A DNA stretch of 64,000 bases from Lucinisca nassula (lineage: Eukaryota; Mollusca; Bivalvia; Lucinida; Lucinidae), in assembly GCA_963580285.1 (NCBI GenBank), contig OY757026.1:65907396-65971395 (forward strand), in the 5' to 3' direction. Numbering within the stretch: the stretch's first letter is position 1; each line of letters begins with the position of its first letter. The position numbers and the translations under genes were made by a program. Of the stretch, positions 9,722 through 19,489 are shown one piece after another. Below the pieces are notes generated by a model that made no database searches, was not told the origin of the DNA, and saw only the letters and a list, made by a program, of their open reading frames with translations.

Positions 9722-10250
9722 ATCACAAAAACACGCCTATATAATTTTGCCCCCCCCCCCCTTAAACCCCACTTTTATATACTAAAACTGGGATTAACGG
9801 GGGTATGCATTAATTGTCATATTTCTGCTCAAACTCATAGATTGTGGGTACTCGTCAGAACCGTCTCGCCGAGGCGGTTCTAACGAGTGCCCACAATCTA
9901 TGTTTTGTGCTGAAATATTAAAAATATAATTTTTTTTAATATGAAAATATTGAATTTTTGGCGGTAAAATTTTCAATATTTGAGCCCCGCCAAGCGCATT
10001 TGTGTCTTCGAGCATTCCGTCATGACCAATTTTAACTGCGCATGCCCAGCCATTCAGAGGGGCCAGGGATATGACTTTCTGCCTTAAGGTTCCTCTTGAT
10101 TTACTGCTTGTATGAACGAGCAGCGAAGGTTCTGGCGAGACTGCGCGGATGCGCAGGCTCGCCTGAACCTTCGCTTCTCGCAAAGGTGATAAGTACCAAA
10201 ATCGCATGACGGGGCCCATACATGTATTTGAATAGGCGTGTTTTCGTAAT
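9722..10250. mobile_element. hairpin MITE type 1 carrying a nested TIR element
   Basis: Left end ATCACAAAAACACGCCTATA, right end TAGGCGTGTTTTCGTAAT. A C-run and the CCTTAAACCCCAC / CTGGGATTAACGGGGG block precede the palindromic core (GTACTCGTCAGAACC... centre ~9867). A 236-bp element interrupts the right half. Confidence 0.85.
9982..10217. mobile_element. 236-bp TIR element nested in the MITE
   Basis: Terminal inverted repeats of ~21 bp with consensus GRGCCCCGYCAAGCG. The interior has a hairpin pair AGCGAAGGTTCTGGCG / CGCCTGAACCTTCGCT around TGCGCGGATGCGCA. Other copies at 31709-31930 and 46585-46806. Non-coding, probably non-autonomous DNA transposon. Confidence 0.8.
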
Positions 10251-10757
10251 TTTTTATATACTAATACATGGACGGTCCGACTAACAGCACGTTGCCTGGA
10301 CAGCCGTGGATTTAGACTTTTTTTGTTCAGTTAACCCTTAACCTCCTGCATTTTATACAGTGTAGACCCTGATCAGAGACCGCCATCTGATCTGGGCAAC
10401 GCTCAACTACACGAGTCAGTCCAGATTTTACAGATAACCAGCCTATCTACATAGCGATCCAGACGATGCTATAAATAACCAGTAACTAGATTTTTATACA
10501 TGGTCAGCGATAATAGTCATGTGAACAATAGCAGACGGGAAGCTTCTGTAGTTAGTAACTTCATGTCGATTGACAAACAATCGGCCCAAAAACGGACATC
10601 TAAATTAAGGCATGATGGTTGTGTCTGTCTACAACAGCGATATATTTTCTTCTTTACAGCCTTATTCTGACAACAAAAGCTACAATTGCTCTTTTTCAAT
10701 TAAACTAATGACTCTACGTTTTTGTAGACAAAATTTAAACCCATGCCAACTGATTTA
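10251..10757. other. spacer with a SINE-A scrap and half foldback
   Basis: TACATGGACGGTCCGACTAAC...GCCTGGACAGCC at 10265-10306 matches an internal piece of antisense SINE-A. GTGTAGACCCTGATCAGAG at ~10361 is half of the short foldback. No gene seen. Confidence 0.5.
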
Positions 10758-11206
10758 TTAAATGAGAAAAGACGATAAAATTGTGTCTTCGAGCATCGTC
10801 AAGCATGGAAGACTCAGACCAATACCAATAATATGTTCTATAAAAGGGTTATCCCTTGGAAGCAAGGAATACACACAGAACTGAAAAAACCGGCCCCGAT
10901 AGCTCAGTTGGTAGAGTGTCCGCTCCGGGGAACGGGAGGTCTCGGGTTCGATCCCGGGCCGCGACATACCAAAGTCGTTAAAAATGGTACTAGCTGCTCC
11001 TCGCTTGGCACTCAGATTTACGGGGTAGAGCTAGGACTGGTCGATCCAGTGTCAGGATAATGTGACTGGGTGTGGTATCATGTAATGTGTCTGGGACATG
11101 ATACTTCAGTGAGGCAGCACTATAAACGTGAGCATTGAGCTCCCTGTCGCAACCAGACACCGTCGTGATATGACTGAAAAATTGTTGAAAGCGACGTTAA
11201 ACCCGA

Positions 11207-11248
<42 letters not shown>

Positions 11249-12106
11249 CTGAAAAATATGGAGTGTGCATGTTTTCTGGGCCAGACTAGCTAGTTTCGGC
11301 AAATTAGGCCTCATCAGTGACCTTCAAATATTTCAAAATTCCACAATGGAATCAATGATCCCAAACGACAAGAAAATATAAACTACACTATGATGCAGGG
11401 CAGGGAGACGTTTTACGGCCGCCACACATTCCCAGACACCAGCTGTAGTGACGTTAAATATGTTCTAGAAAGGGTTATCCTTTGGAAGCAAGGAATACAC
11501 TACAAAACTGGAAAATATGGAGTGTGCGTGTTTTCTGGGCCAGACTAGCTAGTTTCGGCCAATTAGGCCTCATCAGTGACCCTCAAATATTTTCAAAATT
11601 CCACAATGGAATCAATGATCCAAAGGACAAAAAATATAAACTACACTATGATGCAGGGCAGGGAGACGTTTTACGGCCGCCACACATTCCCAGACACCAG
11701 CTGTAGTGACGTTAAATATGTTCTAGAAAGGGTTATCCTTTGGAAGCAAGGAATACACTACAAAACTGGGAAATATGGTGTGTGCGTGTTTTCTGGGCCA
11801 GACTTGCTAGTTTCGGCCAATTAGGCCTCATCAGTGACCCTCAGGTATTTTCAAAATTCCACAATGGAATCAATGATCCCAAAGGACAAGAAAAGATAAA
11901 CTACACTATGATGCCGGGCGGGGAGACGTTTTACGGCCGCCACACATTCCCAGACACCAGCTGTAGTGACGTTAAATATGTTCTAGAAAGGGTTATCCTT
12001 TGGAAGCAAGGAATACACTAAAACACTGGAAAAGATGGAGTGCGCGTGTTTTCTGGGCCAGACTAACTAGTTTCGGCCAATTCGGCCAATAAGCCGATTC
12101 AAATAT
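10758..12106 (+). repeat. ~260-bp tandem array, copy 1 of duplicated locus
   Basis: Units start at AGGGTTATCC at 10845, 11471, 11729 and 11989. The last intervals are 258 and 260 bp, and the first is lengthened by a SINE. Each unit contains CCACACATTCCCAGACACCA, GACTAGCTAGTTTCGGCCAA and GTTCTAGAAAGGGTTATCC. Related units recur at 12993-13466 and inverted at 52730-53160. No open frame is conserved. Confidence 0.85.
10889..11238 (+). mobile_element. tRNA-headed SINE ending in (CA)n, 18-bp TSD
   Basis: The head (10891-10967) has A box TAGCTCAGTTGGTAG and B box GGTTCGATCCC and looks like a tRNA with a disordered anticodon arm. The body ends GAAAGCGACGTTAAACCC and a (CA)n run. Direct repeats ACACACAGAACTGAAAAA at 10871-10888 and 11239-11256 flank it, showing insertion into a pre-existing 260-bp unit. 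Resembles known molluscan tRNA SINEs. Exact family not tested. Confidence 0.9.
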
Positions 12107-12107
12107 A

Positions 12108-12313
12108 CAGTAAAATTCCTATATTTAGACCACCTGTGGGGCTGTTCAAAAGTGGTCTTTAAGACCACTTTTGAACAGCCCAAATGTGGTCTCTCATTAG
12201 GAGACACTGGGTGTAGAAAAACACAAAGAAAGAATGAATAAAATCTTTTCAATAAGCCTTCAAAAGGAGATTTAGTCTTAATTTTATGTGGTCTTAATAG
12301 CTGAGTGTTACTG
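12108..12313. mobile_element. pogo-like MITE, locus copy 1
   Basis: TA-CAGTAAAATTCCTATATT at left and TGTTACTG-TA at right. An inner palindrome GGTCTTTAAGACC with CAAAAGTGG arms follows the left end. Paralogous copies at 13467-13673 and 15674-15879. Terminal CAGT and TA flanks fit the pogo type. Confidence 0.8.
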
Positions 12314-12418
12314 TATTTGTAAAATTTTACCACCAAAACATTCAGTTTTTCTGATAAAAATCCTGATAATTTTCATATAGCGATTCTAATGAGTATCCAG
12401 ATAAAAGAAAAAAAAAGC

Positions 12419-12678
12419 TGTCACCTATGTGACATAGTGCATTCTTTCCAAAATAATTCCTTTTCGAATGCTAAGTTGTGCTTTTTTTCTTATTTATTCT
12501 TCAAACATAGGTTGTGGGTGCTCGTTAGACCCGCTCAATGTTGCGGTTCTAACGAGTACCCACAATCTATGCCTTGGAACTTGAATTAGAAAAAAATAAT
12601 GCAAACCCCTATAAACCCCAGTTTTTTTATATATATAAAGTGAGGTTTTGGGAAATTTTCATTACACGGACATGTTAA
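12419..12678. mobile_element. hairpin MITE type 2
   Basis: Left end CACCTATGTGACATAGTGCA, hairpin core GGTTGTGGGTGCTCGTTAGA... to GAGTACCCACAATCTATG, then CCCCTATAAACCCC and right terminus TTCATTACACGGACATGTTA. Confidence 0.8.
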
Positions 12679-12684
12679 TTATTG

Positions 12685-12712
12685 GGGGCGGGGGGTGGGG
12701 GTGGGGGGCAAC
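12685..12712 (+). repeat. G-rich tract, quadruplex-capable
   Basis: Runs of 5, 6, 5 and 6 G separated by single non-G bases, which satisfies the simple four-tract quadruplex pattern. The equivalent position in the second locus copy (14347-14365) is also poly-G. Confidence 0.8.
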
Positions 12713-12792
12713 GACTTGATTATCAATATACCAATCCAATCTGAATTACTCAATTATCAAATTTGGTTGGATTGTGACGCCTCCGTTATTTA

Positions 12793-12992
12793 NNNNNNNN
12801 NNNNNNNNNNNNNNNNNNNNNNNNNNNNNNNNNNNNNNNNNNNNNNNNNNNNNNNNNNNNNNNNNNNNNNNNNNNNNNNNNNNNNNNNNNNNNNNNNNNN
12901 NNNNNNNNNNNNNNNNNNNNNNNNNNNNNNNNNNNNNNNNNNNNNNNNNNNNNNNNNNNNNNNNNNNNNNNNNNNNNNNNNNNNNNNNNNNN
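12793..12992. other. assembly gap, 200 N
   Basis: Exactly 200 N, a conventional scaffold gap size, so the true length is unknown. It separates two copies of the same repeat locus. Confidence 0.99.
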
Positions 12993-13466
12993 TATTAATT
13001 GAGGAGAGACGATAAAATTGTGTCTTCGAGCATCGTCAGTCAACATGGACTCAGACCAATACCAAAACACATTATATGTTCTTTAAAAGGGTTATCCCTT
13101 GAAAGCAAGGAATACACCACAGAACTGAAAACTATGGAGTGCGCATGTTTTCTGGGCCAGACTAGCTAGTTTCGGCCAATAAGGCCTCATCAGTGACCCT
13201 CAAATATTTTCAAAATTCCACAATGGAATCAATGATCCCAAAGGAAAAGAAAATATAAACTACACAATGATGCAGGGCAGGGAGACGTTTTACGGCCGCC
13301 ACACATTCCCAGACACCAGCTGTAGTGACGTTAAATATGTTCTAGAAAGGGTTATCCTTTGGAAGCAAGGAATACACTACAAAACTGGAAAATATGGAGT
13401 GTGCGTGCTTTCTGGGCCAGACTAGCTAGTTTTGGCCAATTCGGCCAATAAGCCGATTCAAATATA
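12993..13466 (+). repeat. ~260-bp tandem array, copy 2 of duplicated locus
   Basis: Starts GACGATAAAATTGTGTCTTC like 10774 onward. Units start at 13088 and 13348 (260 bp) and lack the SINE found in copy 1. Fewer units than copy 1. Continues into the same pogo-like MITE. Confidence 0.85.
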
Positions 13467-13673
13467 CAGTGGAATTCCTATATTTATACCACCTTTGGGA
13501 CGGTTCAAAAGTGGTCTTTAAGACCACTTTTGAATAGTCCCAAATGTGGTCTCTTATTAGGAGACACTGGGTGTAGAAAAACACAAAGAAAGAATAAATA
13601 AAATCTTTTCAATAAGCCTCCAAAAGCAGATTTAGTTGCAATTTTATGTGGTCTTAATAGCGGGGTGTTACTG
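13467..13673. mobile_element. pogo-like MITE, locus copy 2
   Basis: TA-CAGTGGAATTCCTATATT ... GTGTTACTG-TA, in the same flanking sequence (AAGCCGATTCAAATA) as 12108-12313, so it was duplicated with the locus rather than inserted twice. Confidence 0.8.
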
Positions 13674-13702
13674 TATTTGTAAACATTTACCACCAAAACA
13701 TT

Positions 13703-13993
13703 CATTGATTGATTGTTTTGGGTTTAACGACACGTCAACCCTTGTGGGTCATTTTGTGTCGTCTCACAGGAAAAGGGAGAAAAGAGATGGAAAAGACAGT
13801 AGAGGAGGTAAAAGTGAGGGGCAGATGAGAAAGAGGAAAATGAGTGGAAGTGCAGAAACAGAAGAAATTACAACGCCCCCTCTACCCTGACCTGCTGCAA
13901 GGACAGCAGTCCTTGCCCAACTGTAAGCCAATATCAGTTGGACACCCTAGTGACGCAAGATACACGTCCCCTTTGCCTCACCCAACCACCCCA
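13703..13993 (-). mobile_element. SINE-like retroposon E with 14-bp TSD
   Basis: 291-bp insertion absent from locus copy 1. Flanked by ACCACCAAAACATT at 13689-13702 and 13994-14007. In sense it ends GGGTTGACGTGTCGTTAAAC plus an ATCAATCAAT tail, and on the plus strand it has a purine-rich body. Related copy at 62530-62765. No tRNA boxes recognised. Confidence 0.85.
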
Positions 13994-14084
13994 ACCACCA
14001 AAACATTGAATTTTTCAGATAAAAATCCTGATATTTTTCATACTGCGGTTCTAATGAGTATCCAGATGAAAAAAAAAAAACTGT

Positions 14085-14340
14085 CAACCGTGTGACATAG
14101 TGCATTCTTTCCTTTCTCCAAGATGTTTTTTTCGAATGCTTATTTTGTGCTTTTTTTTCTTATTTATCCTTCAAACATAGGTTGTAAGTGCTCGTTAGAC
14201 CCGCTTCAATGTTGCGGTTCTAACGAGTACCCACAACCTGTGTCTTGGAGCTTAAGAAAAAAATAATGCAAACCCCTATAGCCCCAACTTTTTCTATATA
14301 AATTGGGGTTTAGAGAGATGTTCATTACACGGACATGTTA
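14085..14340. mobile_element. hairpin MITE type 2, locus copy 2
   Basis: Left end CAACCGTGTGACATAGTGCA, core GTGCTCGTTAGACCCGC ... GAGTACCCACAACCTGTG, right terminus TTCATTACACGGACATGTTA. Paralogue of 12419-12678. Confidence 0.8.
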
Positions 14341-14346
14341 ATTATT

Positions 14347-14365
14347 GGGCGGGGGGGGGGGGGGG
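14347..14365 (+). repeat. poly-G tract
   Basis: GGGC followed by 15 G. Matches the G-rich tract at 12685 in the other copy of the locus. Confidence 0.85.
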
Positions 14366-14444
14366 CGACGTAGTTGTATATTTGACAGACTGACGTTCTG
14401 AATTACTCAGTTATTAAATTTGGTTGGATCTAACCATTACCATT

Positions 14445-14715
14445 GTTTGTTTGTTTGTATTGGAGTTTAACGGCCCAGTCAGCACTATTTAGGTCATTTT
14501 TGAGCGGGTCAGTTTACTTATCCACACTTTTCCAGGGCAGGCTTATACGTAAGCGGTTAACCAGTACAGTGCACATTCTTTCGCCGGAAACTGTCAACTG
14601 CTCGATCCTGGGCTTCTCCAGACTTTCGGATGAGTCTATAAACCGAGGTCCCATATCCGTATGACCTTAGCTGTTGGTGGGACGAAAACCTCTATCACAC
14701 ACACCATAAACATTG
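14445..14715 (-). repeat. fragments of SINEs
   Basis: GGAGTTTAACGGCCCAGTCA ... GGGCAGGCTTATACGTAAGC is an antisense piece of the 1205-1511 SINE body. CTTTCGGATGAGTCTATAAA with CCGAGGTCCC after it resembles the conserved central domain seen at ~49765 (CCTTCGGATCGGGACG). Confidence 0.55.
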
Positions 14716-14771
14716 CACACATGTGAAACTAAGCGCTTTCGGCTTTCGCCCTCATGAAATTTTGAATAAGA

Positions 14772-15029
14772 ACGTCACAAAAATATGCCTATATGATTTT
14801 TATCCCAGTAAACCCCACTTTTATATATTAAAACTGGGGCTTATAGTGCTTTACATTATTTTTCTTATTTTTTCCTTTAAACATAGATTGTTTGTACTCG
14901 TTAGAACCGCATGGCCGAGGCCGTTCTAAGGAGAACATACAGTCTGTTTTGAGCAGAATTTTGAAACATAACAGAAATTTCAATTTTTTGGTGGTAAAAT
15001 TTTCAATATATTAGGCGTATTTTCGTATT
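14772..15029. mobile_element. hairpin MITE type 1
   Basis: Left GTCACAAAAATATGCCTATA, right ATTAGGCGTATTTTCGTAT. Decayed core GTACTCGTTAGAACCGCATG ... CCGTTCTAAGGAG. Confidence 0.8.
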
Positions 15030-15061
15030 GAAAAATCTATATACAGCTGCTGTGAAGTTCA

Positions 15062-15400
15062 ATACGAAAGAGCATTAGGGCCACTTTAACTTTTATTTTT
15101 TTGACTCGTATCTCGAAATTTCGACTTAGTAACTCGAAATTTCGACTTATTAACTCGAAATTTCGACTTAGTACCTCGATATTTCGACTAAGTATCTCAA
15201 AATTTAGACTTAATAACTCGAAATTTCGACTTAATATCTCGAAATTTCGACTTATGATCTCGAAATTTAGACTTAATAACTCGAAATTTCGACTAAGTAT
15301 CTCGAAAATTCGACTTAATAACTCGAATTTTCGAGTCACTAAGTCGAATTTTCGAAATATTAAGTCGAAATTTCGTCTTATGCTCTTTCGTAGTTCAAAG
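15062..15400. repeat. palindromic ~21-bp minisatellite inside inverted repeats
   Basis: About 13 units of 20-22 bp (15110-15380) with core CTCGAAATTTCGACTTA, each unit containing the palindrome CGAAATTTCG. The array is enclosed by TACGAAAGAGCAT (15064) and ATGCTCTTTCGTA (~15380), so the whole block can fold back. Both strands read as open repetitive peptides by chance. Confidence 0.85.
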
Positions 15401-15671
15401 CGCCAAAGACACTGGAATGACAGATTCTTTGAGAAAATCATGATATTCTTTACTTATATAAAGCCTCTTTAAAAAAGGTTACAAAATTTAGGAAAGAATT
15501 TCTTCAAATGTTAATTATGAAATGTTGGCGGATGTGTATACACCTGTAGTATTATGAAGTGCCAGTCGATGTTTCGAATTTATATAAGAAATATTTTATC
15601 TCAAAATGTGTACGTTTTCAAAACCAGACATTACTAAACTGACTAAAAATCGGAAGTAATCAAAAAATATA
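15401..15671. other. unassigned AT-rich spacer
   Basis: No gene or recognised repeat. Confidence 0.4.
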
Positions 15672-15673
15672 TA

Positions 15674-15879
15674 CAGTGAAATTCCGCTATTAAGACCACC
15701 TAAAATTAGGACTAATTCTGCTATAAAAAGCTTATTTTTAAGGGTACACTTAATTTTTCTTTGTGTTTTCGGCCTGCAATGTCCTCTGGTCAGGGACCAC
15801 CTTTGGGACTGTTCAAAAATGGTCTTTAAGACCACTTTTGAACAGTCCCAAAGGTGGTCTTAATATAGGAATTTTACTG
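15674..15879. mobile_element. pogo-like MITE
   Basis: TA-CAGTGAAATTCCGCTATTA at left and TATAGGAATTTTACTG-TA at right, with TA duplicated at 15672 and 15880. The right half is a large palindrome around GGTCTTTAAGACC (centre ~15828). Confidence 0.85.
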
Positions 15880-15929
15880 TACATGCAACATGCGAGATGC
15901 GTCAAAATATGTAATTTCGGTGAATAATG

Positions 15930-16090
15930 CTTTGTGGCCAAGTAAATAGAGAATACCAGGTTCGTGTCTTTTGATATCAAGTTTATCAGGCAAGGCTTCG
16001 ACAGAGTTGCTATTTTGCGGGCCTGCGGGCTGCGGGTCACAGGTTGCGGGCTGCGGGCCACAGGGTGCGGGCCGCGGGCTTCGGGCCATG
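15930..16090 (-). repeat. element H fragment joined to GC-rich 9-bp array
   Basis: GAATACCAGGTTCGTGTCTT ... ATCAAGTTTATCAGG matches one end of element H (19086-19475). It is followed by GCGGGCTGCGGGCCACAGG-type units of ~9 bp (16017-16090), inverted relative to the CCCGCAG array beside H at 19021-19085. Confidence 0.75.
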
Positions 16091-16219
16091 ATTTTGTCAT
16101 TTCATAATAAACGGTATATGCAAAAGATCTTATAGCTGAATAATAAATAAATAAATTTGTTTCTGCACATTGCTGCATTAATTAAGTAAAGGCATATTGG
16201 TATTGAGTGATTCTGATTA

Positions 16220-16543
16220 CCGTATTCAACCTATTTACCGCACATGCTCCTATAAGCGCACACCCAAGCTTTTTCTGGAAAAAAATACATAAGCGCACAC
16301 TTTTCAGTAACCTCCCAACAAATTCATAATGAGTTCTGCTGCATCTTTGACCCGGACAATCATATGTATACATGGTGAACCCCTATGCTGAAATTCAACT
16401 CTATAAAATAATCATATCGGAAGCTTTTTATTCGTATTATTTTTCGTATTGAGTGTGCGCTTATTAGGTAGATTTTTCACCAAATATTTTCTTACAATTT
16501 TGAAAAAACTAAGCGCACGGTGCGGTAAATAGGTCGAATACGG
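16220..16543. mobile_element. 324-bp MITE, TA target duplication
   Basis: Inverted ends TACCGTATTCRACCTATTTA continuing CCGCAC at 16218-16243, reverse complement at 16520-16545 with one mismatch in 26. TA at each edge may be the target duplication. The inner repeat TAAGCGCACA occurs in both orientations. Non-coding. Confidence 0.8.
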
Positions 16544-16555
16544 TAAGTATGTTTG

Positions 16556-16650
16556 GAACAGTTACAGTATTGAGTGATGCACTGAGCAGGGGCTGCATAG
16601 CTCTGCCTTGAGTGATGCGTTGAGTTGGGGCTGCATAGCTCTGCCTTTGG
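16556..16650 (+). repeat. tandem duplication of ~50 bp
   Basis: Two units containing GGGGCTGCATAGCTCTGCCT preceded by GAGTGATGC. A GATGATGATGGTGATGGT microsatellite follows at ~16666. Confidence 0.85.
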
Positions 16651-16791
16651 AGAAATGATAATGATGATGATGGTGATGGTGATCTTATCCTATAGCTAGC
16701 TTTTATATTACACAGATTCCAAATAAAAAACAGGGTAGCACATTTAGCAATATATATGGCTTATCTTCGAAGTCATTTTATTTTACTATTT

Positions 16792-17072
16792 CAATATGAT
16801 AACATACCTGTGTGGCATAGTGAATTCTTTCCTATCTCAAAAATGTTAACTTTTATGATGAAAAAATGTGATATTTTTCTTATTCTTAATTATACGTCTA
16901 ACATAGGTAGTGGGTACTCGTTAGAATCGCCTCAATGAGGCGGTTCTAACGAGTACCTATAACCTTTGTCTTTGAGCAGATATAAACAAAATAATGTTTA
17001 CCCCCGTAAACCCCAGTTTTCCGTATATAAAGTGGGATTTAGAGGGGTGTTCAATACACGGGCTTGTTATCG
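16792..17072. mobile_element. hairpin MITE type 2
   Basis: Left ATAACATACCTGTGTGGCAT, core GGGTACTCGTTAGAATCGCC ... GGCGGTTCTAACGAGTACC with little decay, then CCCCCGTAAACCCCAG and right end TTCAATACACGGGCTTGTTA. Confidence 0.85.
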
Positions 17073-17364
17073 TAATGAAGTTCTATCAATCAGTTATCTT
17101 ACTTATAATATGAGATATCTTATATATAAGATTACCCGATCCTGACTACAAGCAGAAACAGTGATGACAGCAGCCACAAAGGATGCTTTATGATCTGGAA
17201 AAATTTATTTGCATACCTCACCTTAAAAGAGAGGGGAAATGCTCTAGAGGCCATACATAACAAAATATTTGGATTACTTTGCCCATATTTTCCTTGTGGT
17301 TAATCTAAGCATAGATTTTGGGTACTCATTAGAACTGTCTAGGCAGATCTAACTCATCAGGAAT

Positions 17365-17625
17365 GGATAACACACCTGTGTCACATTGTCACTTCTTTTC
17401 TGGCTGCAAAAATGACATTTATCTGATAACAAATTATTATTTTTTTTTTTCAGATTTCTGCATCAAATATAGATTGTGGGTGCTCGTTAAAGTAACCTTG
17501 AGGTGGTTCTAACCGGTGCTTACAATAAAATGTTTTTGTAATATGCATAATATGGTACCCCTGTAAACCCAAATTTTCTCTACAGAAAGTTGTGTTTACC
17601 GGGATATTAATTTCACGAAGTTGTT
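17365..17625. mobile_element. hairpin MITE type 2, decayed
   Basis: Left GGATAACACACCTGTGTCAC, core arms GGGTGCTCGTTAAAG / GTGGTTCTAACCGGTGC, right end TTAATTTCACGAAGTTGTTA. A further broken core scrap (GGGTACTCATTAGAACTG) is at 17320-17345. Confidence 0.75.
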
Positions 17626-18148
17626 AACTTGCTACAATCCATGTTTTTAAGTATACAGCAGTAAAATAAAGTATATTTTCGCTCCTGCGAAATGGACTCC
17701 TGCTATATATAAGGAGGAAGATTCCATTCGGTACAAAAAGGGTTAATGTACTTGTTATTCCAGCATAAATGCATATGGGGCTTTTTTATTGGGTGTGTGT
17801 GTGTGGGGGGGTGATAGTGGTTGGTTTCACAACCCTTTCAAGTTTCTCATATGTGGCCCAAACAAGTCTCGAGCCACAGCAGTGAAAGCCTTAATAATCC
17901 ATATGGAATAATGGGCAATTGTGCAGAGTAATAATTTTCCTAGATAATTGGTATTGATATTGGACTTCATACTGGGATGCAGGGTGTTGTAGCTTATTAT
18001 CAAGTTAAGTTTCATAATGTGATTTTTAAATTTGCCTTATTTTGAATGGAGTGACAGTAAAGCTAGTTGGGAGCTACGGTGTTCAGCTTAGAACAGATAT
18101 GTAGGATTTCATGGAAATCATGATAAGCTTTTCAGTTTATCAGTGTAG
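17626..18148. other. unassigned spacer
   Basis: No gene. A GTGTGTGTGTGTGGGGGGG run lies at 17792-17811. The CTCCTGCTATATATAAGGAG piece near 17700 recurs inverted at ~27045. Confidence 0.45.
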
Positions 18149-18430
18149 GCCCCCGCCCATTGGGGCTTGAAGAAATAAATGGGCTGTATGATGCTTCCAC
18201 GCAGAGCTGAATTCGACCGCACACGAGTACTGGTAAACCGCTTAGAGGATCTAAGCCTGCCCCGGCAAAGCGGTGCGAGTCAGACCGGCCATGCTTATAA
18301 ACCCTATTGGTGTCATTGGGCGACAGGGCTTGAGATGTCATTTCATCTCAATGTCGGGTAAAAGTCCCACCAAATTGGAAGCAACGTCTCCAAAATGTTC
18401 TTTATAGTGTTGACGGAGACGTTATAAAGT
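18149..18430 (+). mobile_element. SINE-A copy
   Basis: From GCCCCCGCCCATTGGGGC to GTTGACGGAGACGTTATAAA. The typical AAATCAAAC tail is lost. Confidence 0.85.
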
Positions 18431-18566
18431 TCACCAGTGGGAAACAACTTTCAGGACTTCCTGATCACTTTTATAATGATCCTTTATTTAGACTTTTTGA
18501 AGTTGTTTTCTGGAAAAATTTCATGTTCACTTTTCTATAAACTCTGTCTCATGGAAAAAAGTGGGG

Positions 18567-18629
18567 TCAACTCTCAAAGGAAAGAATTTGCTCCTCAGCA
18601 GCAAATTCTTTCCTTTCCTTTAAGAGTTG
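18567..18629. repeat. inverted repeat with ~25-bp arms
   Basis: Arms AAAGGAAAGAATTTGCT / AGCAAATTCTTTCCTTT around CCTCAGC. Not part of a recognised family. Confidence 0.8.
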
Positions 18630-18639
18630 GCTCCTATTG

Positions 18640-19020
18640 ACATGGGAGACAAAATACTTTTGCAGGAGTTGCCTCCCATAAAGTTGTATGCATTCCCCTT
18701 AAAGGTCAGGAATTCAATGATTTATGTCTATTCTCAGCCTATGCAGCCACCAGTGCTGTCAGCGCTGTGATTTGTGAAATACCAGATGCCCAGGTTAATT
18801 ATATTTAATTGCAAGCGTGTTGACAGATTAAAAACAAGGTTTGATGTGTTTGATGTGCACAAAAAAAAAATAAAAAAATGGATGAATCTTGTAAGTTTTA
18901 CAATCTGGTTTCAACAAGTAAGTGCCCTTTAAACTATCTGAATGGGTCAGCTCATGTTATTTTACATATGAGCTATGAGATATTATATCATATTATATAC
19001 TAAGTCTTTTCTATTCATGT
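18640..19020. other. unassigned spacer
   Basis: No gene or repeat family recognised. Confidence 0.4.
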
Positions 19021-19475
19021 CTTGCAGCCCGCAGTCTGTGGCCCGCAGCCCGCAGTCTGTGGCCCGCAGCCCGCAGCCCGCACTTTAGTCACTTTGAGGC
19101 TTCGAGGACGCTTGTAGAATCGCGGGGCTTGCCGAGCGATTCTACATGCGTTCTCGAAGCCGAGCCTGATAAACTTGATATCAAAAGACACGAATCTGGT
19201 ATTCTATTTATCAGTGTGTCCCCTTGTACACTCTTAAATTAGCAATTTACGGTCAGTTATTGATGGTCCTCAGTGCGTCCAAGCTTTATGGCGGTCGATA
19301 TATTTAGTATCAGCTGACCATGTTTTTCTTATGATATGTTTTGTTTCAAGGAATTATTCATTAAAAAAGTGCAATGTCACGTTGACGTGATAAAGCTCAC
19401 TTGTCCTGAGATAGCATATCTTTATCAGGTCAATGCGTTACAATGCAATATATACAGGGGGTAACTGATAAAATC
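19021..19475 (+). mobile_element. element H with CCCGCAG array
   Basis: A GC-rich array of CCCGCAG / TCTGTGGCC units (19026-19083) abuts a hairpin GCTTCGAGGACGC...GCGTTCTCGAAGC (19098-19160). A 300-bp body follows, ending TATACAGGGGGTAACTGATAAA. An inverted copy is at 36895-37280 and a fragment at 15930-16015. TTTATCAG occurs at both ends and internally. Non-coding. Confidence 0.7.
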
Positions 19476-19489
19476 GATTTAAGCCCAGC

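Noticed and set aside
10758..10967. Peptide with PGIEPETSRSPERTLYQLSYRG
   Set aside because: Antisense translation of the tRNA head of a SINE, a well-known source of false proteins. The same applies to 49637-49921 and 58217-58432.
10891..10967. tRNA gene
   Set aside because: Promoter boxes are good but the anticodon and acceptor arms do not fold, and the sequence continues into a SINE body with target duplications. The same was decided for 49626-49700 and 58200-58272.
12695..13070. Reading frames across the N gap
   Set aside because: They consist mainly of undetermined bases.
15037..15472. Repetitive proteins on both strands (FRLSNSKFRLINSKF and SRNFELLSLNFE patterns)
   Set aside because: Both are readings of the same palindromic minisatellite. 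Simultaneous openness on both strands reflects the unit, not coding.
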